In this document: in pieces, positions 57,965 through 64,000 of the stretch
How positions within the stretch are numbered: position 1 is the stretch's first letter
How the letters are laid out: every line of letters begins with the position of its first letter
NCBI RefSeq assembly: GCF_041296265.1
Contig: NC_091693.1
Coordinates: 21,576,001 to 21,640,000, forward strand
Origin: Equus caballus
Lineage: Eukaryota > Chordata > Mammalia > Perissodactyla > Equidae
Direction of reading: 5' to 3'
DNA length: 64,000 nt
Made by a program: the position numbers and the translations under genes
The notes under the pieces: generated by a model
Seen by the model: only the letters and a program-made list of their open reading frames with translations
The model's database searches: none
What the model was told of the DNA's origin: nothing

Positions 57965-58093
57965 CTGTGTGGCTTTGAGCAGCTCACCCAAGGCTCCTCT
58001 GTGACATGGGGATAGGGCTGACTCTCTTCAGAGTCATTGTGAGGAGTGAATGAGACACGACAGGCAAGGCATTAACACACAGCAGGTGCTGAG
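57965..58093 (+). repeat. MIR SINE, right copy
   Basis: ctgtgtggctttgagcagct, tgaggagtgaatgagacacg. Confidence 0.65.
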
Positions 58094-58560
58094 CAAATGT
58101 ATTAGTTCCCTAGAGCTGCTGTGACTATTTACCACAAACTGGGTGGCCTTAAACGGCAGAAATTTATTCTCTCACAGTTGTGGAGGCTGGAAGACCAAAA
58201 TCAAGGTTTCAGCAGGGCCAGGCTCCCTCGGAAGGCCCTAGGGGGAATCCTTACTCGTGTCTTGCTACTTCTGCTGGTTGCCGTTAACCCTTGGCATTTC
58301 CTGCCTTGTGGCAACATAACTCCAATCTCTGCCTTCTTTGTCACACGGCCTTCTTCCCTACATGTGTCTGTGTGCAAAGTTCCCTATTTGTATAAGGACA
58401 GCAGCCACTGGATTTAGACCCCCTCTAATCCAGTCTGACCTCATATTAACTTGATTATATCTGCAAACAACCTATCTCCAAGAAAAAAATTGATTTCACA
58501 GACATCACAGGTAAGAACTTGAACATATTTTGGGGGGAAACACAATTCAACCCACAACAG
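58093..58560 (-). mobile_element. MaLR (MLT1-type) LTR, right copy
   Basis: tgtattagttccctagagct through aattgatttcacagac. Confidence 0.8.
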
Positions 58561-58799
58561 TAGGTATTCATTGTAAGGTTTATGGACCCCCTTGTGTTCC
58601 CACTGTCCATCTCCAGGCCTTGCCTTCCTCCTAAGCTCAAGACCATCCATCTCTCTAGCTGCCTGCTGGATGCTGGTCTCCATGGGGGATGTCCCAGAGA
58701 CCCTAGAGCTCCCAACATGTGGCTCTAACCCCATTGTCTCCATCTTGGCCCTGCCCCCCAACATTTGAGAGAAATAAAAACATACCTGAACACAGTCTT

Positions 58800-59580
58800 G
58801 TGCAAATATGTTCCCAGAAGCTTTATTCCTAATCACCAAATACTGGAAACAAACCAAACATTCGTCAACAGAAAAATGGGTAAACAAAGTGTGGTACAAT
58901 AGAATCCTACTCAGCTATAGCAGAACAAAATACCGATATGTACATAACATGGATGAATCTCAAAAAACTCAACACTGAGTGAGAAAAAACACAGGTATAT
59001 ACTTCATGATTGCAATTCTATAAACCAATTGTAATATGTATAATGTTCACTTTTTCCAAAGCTCAAGCCACTTTTTCTATCATATTTGTTAAGAAGTCCT
59101 TCTTTTCCCAATTGAATAGACAAGGTGCTGTTCAGTGGGCCATATATAATGTGTGGGTCTATTTATGGACTCTGTTCTGTCCACACCACACACTCTTGAC
59201 TACGCTACTTTACAGTAATGTCTGATTTCTCCAGTTGTATTCTTCCTTTTCAAGATAATTTTGCTATTTTAGATCCTTCATATTTTCATATAAACTTTAA
59301 AATCAACTTGTAAATTTACATGGATATATACATTTATACATACATATATATATATATACAAATATATATCTGTTGACTGGGATTACTTAAATCAATATAC
59401 AGAAAACTGACATCTAACAATATTGTGTCTTCCAATTCTTGAGCATGGTATATTTCTTCATTTACTTAGGTCTTCTTTAATTTCTCTCAGCAATATTCTG
59501 TATTTTTCAGTGTGGAAGTTTTGCATCTTTTAAAAAGTAATTAGTCCCTGGTGCCTTATATTTTTGTGCTTTTATAAATG
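58800..59580. repeat. L1 fragments in opposite orientations, right copy
   Basis: Paralogue of 46,290-47,090, with a (TA)n stretch at 59,340-59,370. Confidence 0.65.
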
Positions 59581-60316
59581 GACTGATGTCTATGTGTAGG
59601 GAACTTTTAATGCCTTGTCCAGTCCTTTGATTTCTTTTCATCAAGACTATTTCATGAAGAGATTGCTGTGATATATTCATTCTTCATTTGGGTGTTGTAG
59701 GTGAAATGTGAGATCATGATGTTTCATCCATCAGATGGTTGTGTGATCATTTGGGAACCTTTCTCATTTGTTTGGTTTGTTGCTATCGGGGAGACCGTGA
59801 GCTGCTGCTTAACTTTCCCTTCTGAATCCAGAAGTCCACCTTTTGAGCTCCATTTTCAGAGACAGATGAAGTCAGACGAAGGTCCAGTGGGAGGACATTC
59901 CAGGGGAAAGGAACTCAAGGTTTAAGGTTTGAGGTCTGATGCTGGTCCCCTCCAGAGCCAGAAGATACTCCTTGTAGAACCTTTCTGTTCAAGGCGCAGG
60001 GATCCAGCATGTGTTCAGCATACACTTTTTGGCAAGTGGTCTGAAAGGAGTTTAGCGCCGGAATTCTCACCACAAAATTTCAGGTAGGGCTTCTCATGCC
60101 TGTTTCACAGAGCAGGAAACTGAGGCACAGAGAGTTAGGGGCGGGTCTGTCTGCAAAGCAGCAGAGTGCAGATTCTAACTTGAAACTCTTTGTTTCCAAA
60201 GCCTGTGTTCTTTACAATTTTATAGGGAATCTAACTCTATGGGAATCAGCTCTGACATTTTCTTTGCCCCTCCGGGGCCATGATCCCTCAAGCCAGGGCC
60301 GAGTCTCTGTAGCTTC

Positions 60317-60505
60317 TCACTTGTGGAACTTGATCTCGGAATACTCACTACCAGTGGCCTCCTGTTCCCACAGGCCACTAGGTTTCATCCAATGAAAGCT
60401 TAGGGATGCATAATGAAGCTCTTCTTCCTCCCCTGAGCAAGGGGCAGCCACATCTCGGGTAGGATGGTCTGGATGGCTGCCTGCCTGGGATTCCATCCAG
60501 AGACC
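60317..60505 (-). CDS. Siglec E ITIM exon
   Basis: Fully open 63-codon last exon with stop. It reads VAAPCSGEEEELHYASLSFH then WMKPSGLWEQEATGSEYSEIKFHK. LHYASL fits the ITIM (I/L/V)xYxx(L/V), and EYSEIKF fits the ITIM-like motif that follows it in human Siglecs. The acceptor is strong. The copy in D (47813-48001) has lost both tyrosines. Confidence 0.9.
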   Translation of the reverse strand, partial: GLWMESQAGSHPDHPTRDVAAPCSGEEEELHYASLSFHWMKPSGLWEQEATGSEYSEIKFHK

Positions 60506-63500
60506 CTGAGTAGAGGGAGAGAGAAGAGAGTCAGTGCAGAAGAGCAAGCACAGGATAAGGCAGAGAATGTCCAGGAGGGAAGCCCCAAAATTCCCTCCTC
60601 TGTTCATCCCACACACATTTTGCTGAGATCTCCTTCATTCATGCATTCTTTAAATATTCAATACTTAGTGAGCACCTTATTTGGTGCTTGCTAATCTCAT
60701 TAACTTCCCACAACAACCCTATGAGGAAGATATTAGTATTGTCTCTATTTTAAGGATATGAAAACAAAGGTTGAACCAAGTAAGCCACATGCTCAAAGTC
60801 CCTGGTGAAACCAGGATCCAATCTAGTTCTTTCTGACCCCAAAGCCTGAGGCCCCCTGTGTGTGAGGTCCTGAGCCGGGAGCTGGATGTACTGTGAGCGA
60901 CATGGTAGACACAGATTCTGACCTCTTATAGCTTACTCTTTAATTGAGGCAGGCAGCAAAAGATAAGTTAAATAAATATCTAGTTGTGAATTACGATACA
61001 ATGGACAAGAACTGGGTAAGTGAGATGGAATTGCAGGGCCTTGATTCGGGCATGGCACCTGCCCTTAGGAATCTCACAGTTTGGTGGGAGGACAAGTCAG
61101 TCAAAGAAATTGTATCCCTCTGGTAGACAGAATAACAGTGCCCCAAAGGTGTTCATGTCCTAATTCCCTGGAACCTGTGAATGTGTTACCTCACAGAGCA
61201 AAAGAGACTATGCAGATAGAGTTAAGATAAGGATACTGAGATGGGGAGGTTTTTCTGTATTATTTGGGTGGGCCCAATGGAATCATGAGAGTGTTGACAA
61301 GTGAAAGAGTGAAAAAGGAGGCAGAGAGAGATTTGAAGATATTATTCCCATGGCCTTGAAGATGGAGGAAGGGACCATGAACCAAGGATGCAGGTGCCCT
61401 CTAGAGGCCGGAAAAGACAAGAAAATGCATTTTCCCCTCAGCCTCCACAAGGAACTAGGCCCTGCCTGCCAAAGCCTTAGGTTTAATCCAGTAAAACCCA
61501 GTTTGGACTTGCAACCTCCAAAACTGTAAAGTAATAAATTTATGTTGCTGGAAGCCACTAAATTTCTTACAGCAGCAGCAAGAAGCTCATACAGACTCAC
61601 ACAGGGGAGAGTGACAGGTGCTGCCTGGGGAACATCCTTCTTTGCTGTTCCCCTTGACAAGAGAATGCTTCCCCAGAATTAATAATGTTTGTGCTCCTCC
61701 CATTCTCTCTTGATTATTCAAATTAAGATTCACACACACACAACCATTTCCCCACACTGCTATTATCCAGCACACCAGTGACCTCTGCTAGTGAAATCCA
61801 AATGGCCATCTTCAGTCCTCACCTCTCTGGAATTTGCAGCAGCAGATGACCCAGGTGCATGTCTGCTGTAAATGAAAGCTTTTCTTTACTTAACTGCAAG
61901 ACATCACCCTTTTCTCAGTCCATCAAACTCACTGGCTGCCCCATTGCTGCTTGATCTCCAACAAAATGGGAGCAAAGAGCATCACAAGAGGGAGGAACAG
62001 CCCATGCAAAGACCCAGAGGCACAAATTACTTGTTCTGGTTGATGATGATGATGATGACGAAAAGTCCAGTGTGGGTGAGGCAAAGAGTGGGAGGCGGAG
62101 GCAGTGTCAGGAAGTGGACAAACAGCGGGGCTGGGATCAGGGTGAGGCAAGTGAGGCACTCGCCCAAAATGCGAAATTAAAAGGGGAACCAAAAACCTCA
62201 GTCGTTGAGATAAATAACATTTGAGTGCAAGACTTTTAAAAACCAAAAATCGAAAAAAGCAAGTGGAGAACAACATCTCAAAAATTCGGATAACCCAGGA
62301 TTAGCAAGAGCTGCCTTCTGAACCAACTGGAGCTTGAGGCAGAATATATATATTCTGCTCCTATATACATGTTTTTATGTATTTTTAATGTTCATTTTTT
62401 TCAAGAATATTGAAACATTACTGAAAACTTGAAAAGTGCTGTGTATTAAAATATTGTTTTAAGTTTGAAGGTTCTATGTGCACCTAAACCAGAATTTGTT
62501 ACAATTGTGCTTTTCTGGCTTTCTGGAAGCAAATGCAGAAAGAATATTTTCAAAATCTCCTTCTCTGCTTCTATCATTTTCAACTGAAAAGCCACCATGT
62601 GTGACAATTTCTCTTGACCAAGTTATTATCTTAAATAATTATTAACTAACTTCAGTCTACTAATCCTAACATTATTTAGATTTTTGATACTTTGCTCATC
62701 ATGGATTTTTTCATTAATTCCAAATTTTTTAAAACAATGTATTAAAATTTCGTTTATCTCTATTACTGAGATTCCTGGCATTGCATTAAATTTTGCATCC
62801 TAGGCAACTGCCTCACTCTCCTCACCCTAACCCCGGCCCTTCTAGAGAGGTAGGTGCTAAGAGAGAAGATTATACAGGGCTGCAGGCTGAGGAGTTTTGG
62901 CTTCATTCTCTAGGTCACGGGTCGAAAAGGTACAGTCCATGAGTCAAATCTGGCCCACTTCCTGTGTTTGTAAATAAAATTTTATTGGAACACAGCCATG
63001 CTCATTCGTTTACGTATGGTCGATGGCTGCTTTCATGCTGCAACAGCAGGGTTCAGTGGTGTAACAGAGTGTAAGGCCAACAAAGCCAAAAATCTTTACT
63101 ATCTGACCCTTGATAGAAAATGTTTGCCGGCCTCTGCTTTAGACAATGAAGGCAAACAGATGTTCAAATGCAGAAGAACTGGACAATGATGGCTCTTAGA
63201 TGATCAGTCTGTGTAGGGCAAGGGAAATGAGAGGCAGGGAGATGACGGCCCAGGAAGGAGATCCTGAATCCTCAGCAATGATCGGGGTCAAGATGGAGAG
63301 AGGAAGGCTGATGTCAGCTGCTCTCAGGAGGAAAAATAGACAAGATGTGATGAAGTTTTGTCTGTAGCAGAAGAAAGGGAGGATAGAGAGAAGGTGATTC
63401 CTCTGTGCCTGGCCCGAAGGAAAGAGGAGGGGACTGTTGTGCTGTCAGCAAGATGGGGATCTAACTTGATGGGAGGAGGAGATGAGAGCAATGTTGTCTA

Positions 63501-64000
63501 TGCTGAGTGAGGCAACCTAGGCAGCCATCCTGGAGGAGGTATGCAGGGAGGATGCTGGATGGGGAGATGCTTAGGTCACTCACCTGAGAGACTGACCATG
63601 TGACAACATTTGCGCCCTCCATGTCCATGTCCCCCATGCCCACTGCTGGCCTTACTGCTTTCTTTTTCCAGGATGTCACGCTGAGTGAAGAGAACAGAGA
63701 GCCTTTCAGTCTGGCCAGCTCAGGGTGCAGTGGGAAGACTGACCCTGAAGGGGCTGGAGGGAGGACTGAGGTGGGACAAGAGGATCCTGGTCCAGAGATC
63801 CCAGGGTTGAGAAGACAGACTTCCCCCTCCCCGCACAGGGAGCAGAAGCTTGTGACACACTCACCCAGGTGCCAGGGACCTCCTTCCTGCCCCCGCTTCA
63901 GGCTCTTGACCCACTCAGTCCCTCCAGCTTTGGATTCAGGGATTCCATGCCTGCCTGCCCTTCCAACCTCAGGGTTCCCCCTCCCTCCCCAGGATGACTG
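60317..64000 (-). CDS. Siglec E: 3' end of an inhibitory Siglec (two tail exons; rest outside the window)
   Basis: Two coding exons are inside the window. The first tail exon is 63680-63584 (97 nt, VTSWKKKAVRPAVGMGDM then DMEGANVVTWSVSQ, open). The last exon is 60505-60317 (189 nt). It starts after cctctactcag with GLWMESQAGSHPDHPTRD and ends SEYSEIKFHK with TGA 60319-60317. Motifs: ITIM LHYASL and the membrane-distal SEYSEIKF, the usual pair in inhibitory CD33-related Siglecs. Once phosphorylated they recruit SHP-1 and SHP-2. The window ends about where the donor of the TM exon should lie (51,485 in D), so its membrane, C2 and V exons lie at higher coordinates. It is the tandem paralogue of D, offset by about 12.5 kb. 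Whether it also has a membrane lysine cannot be seen here. Confidence 0.85.
60605..60850 (+). repeat. MIR SINE, right copy
   Basis: atctcattaacttcccacaa, atgctcaaagtccctggtga. Confidence 0.75.
61120..61595 (+). mobile_element. MaLR (MLT1-type) LTR, duplicate copy 3
   Basis: ggtagacagaataacagtgc to gaagctcatacagac. Confidence 0.8.
62138..62829. mobile_element. hAT-type DNA transposon, copy 3
   Basis: Left end cagggtgaggcaagtgaggc, the best-kept terminus; right end in inverted form gcctcactctcctcacccta. Confidence 0.7.
62925..63148 (-). mobile_element. MER5A, copy 3
   Basis: tcaaatctggcccacttcct, aaattttattggaacacagc, ctgacccttgatagaaaatg. Confidence 0.8.

Larger units (their letters stand above)
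56130..64000. repeat. Tandem segmental duplication, right copy (contains Siglec E, runs off the window)
   Basis: Second copy of the block starting at 43,640. The join with the left copy lies near 56,100-56,150, just after the sequence that ends the 39.85 kb block. The match continues to the right edge. Confidence 0.85.

Overview
The window is mammalian nuclear DNA. It carries a minus-strand cluster of CD33-related Siglec genes (sialic-acid-binding Ig-like lectins) set in repeat-rich DNA. The lineage-specific SINEs, tRNA-derived elements that read 'taaccactnggccatggggccagccc' on the reverse strand, are the equine ERE family. The host is therefore a perissodactyl, most likely a horse or other Equus. 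Every host gene recognised is transcribed from the minus strand, so exons run from high to low coordinates.

Layout from left to right. (1) 2.1-4.75 kb: Siglec pseudogene A, all exons recognisable but an in-frame TGA in the first C2 domain and further damage. (2) 9.9-16.3 kb: Siglec B, an open four-Ig-domain gene whose transmembrane exon has an arginine and no ITIM, like human Siglec-14, so a probable activating receptor. (3) 16.3-32.3 kb: mostly old LINE, ERE and MaLR LTR sequence, with an isolated broken V-set exon at 22.1-22.5 kb and three CTCF-like motifs near 25 kb. (4) 35.0-38.3 kb: Siglec pseudogene C, with several lesions and the sialic-acid arginine changed to tryptophan. (5) 39.5-39.7 kb: a truncated Siglec V-set relic. 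(6) 51.1-54.6 kb: Siglec D, six exons whose lengths add to an exact 1,200-nt reading frame (399 aa). It has a lysine inside the membrane segment and a stop in the first tail exon; its former ITIM exon lies decayed at 47.8-48.0 kb. (7) 55.7-55.97 kb: a second copy of the truncated V relic. (8) 60.3-64.0 kb: the last two exons of Siglec E, with intact ITIM and ITIM-like motifs; its membrane and Ig exons lie beyond the right edge.

The right half was built by segmental duplication. About 43.64-56.13 kb and 56.13-64.0+ kb are tandem copies offset by about 12.5 kb, and 32.3-39.85 kb is a third, more distant partial copy of the 48.4-56.1 kb part. The copies share the same MaLR LTRs, MER5A and hAT elements at matching positions.

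Taken together, the cluster looks like a birth-and-death family of paired receptors. E keeps an inhibitory tail. B and D have lost ITIMs and have basic residues in the membrane, which in this family allow pairing with DAP12. A, C and three V-set fragments are dead. The signalling roles are inferred from family knowledge; the exons, stops and key residues are read directly from the sequence.
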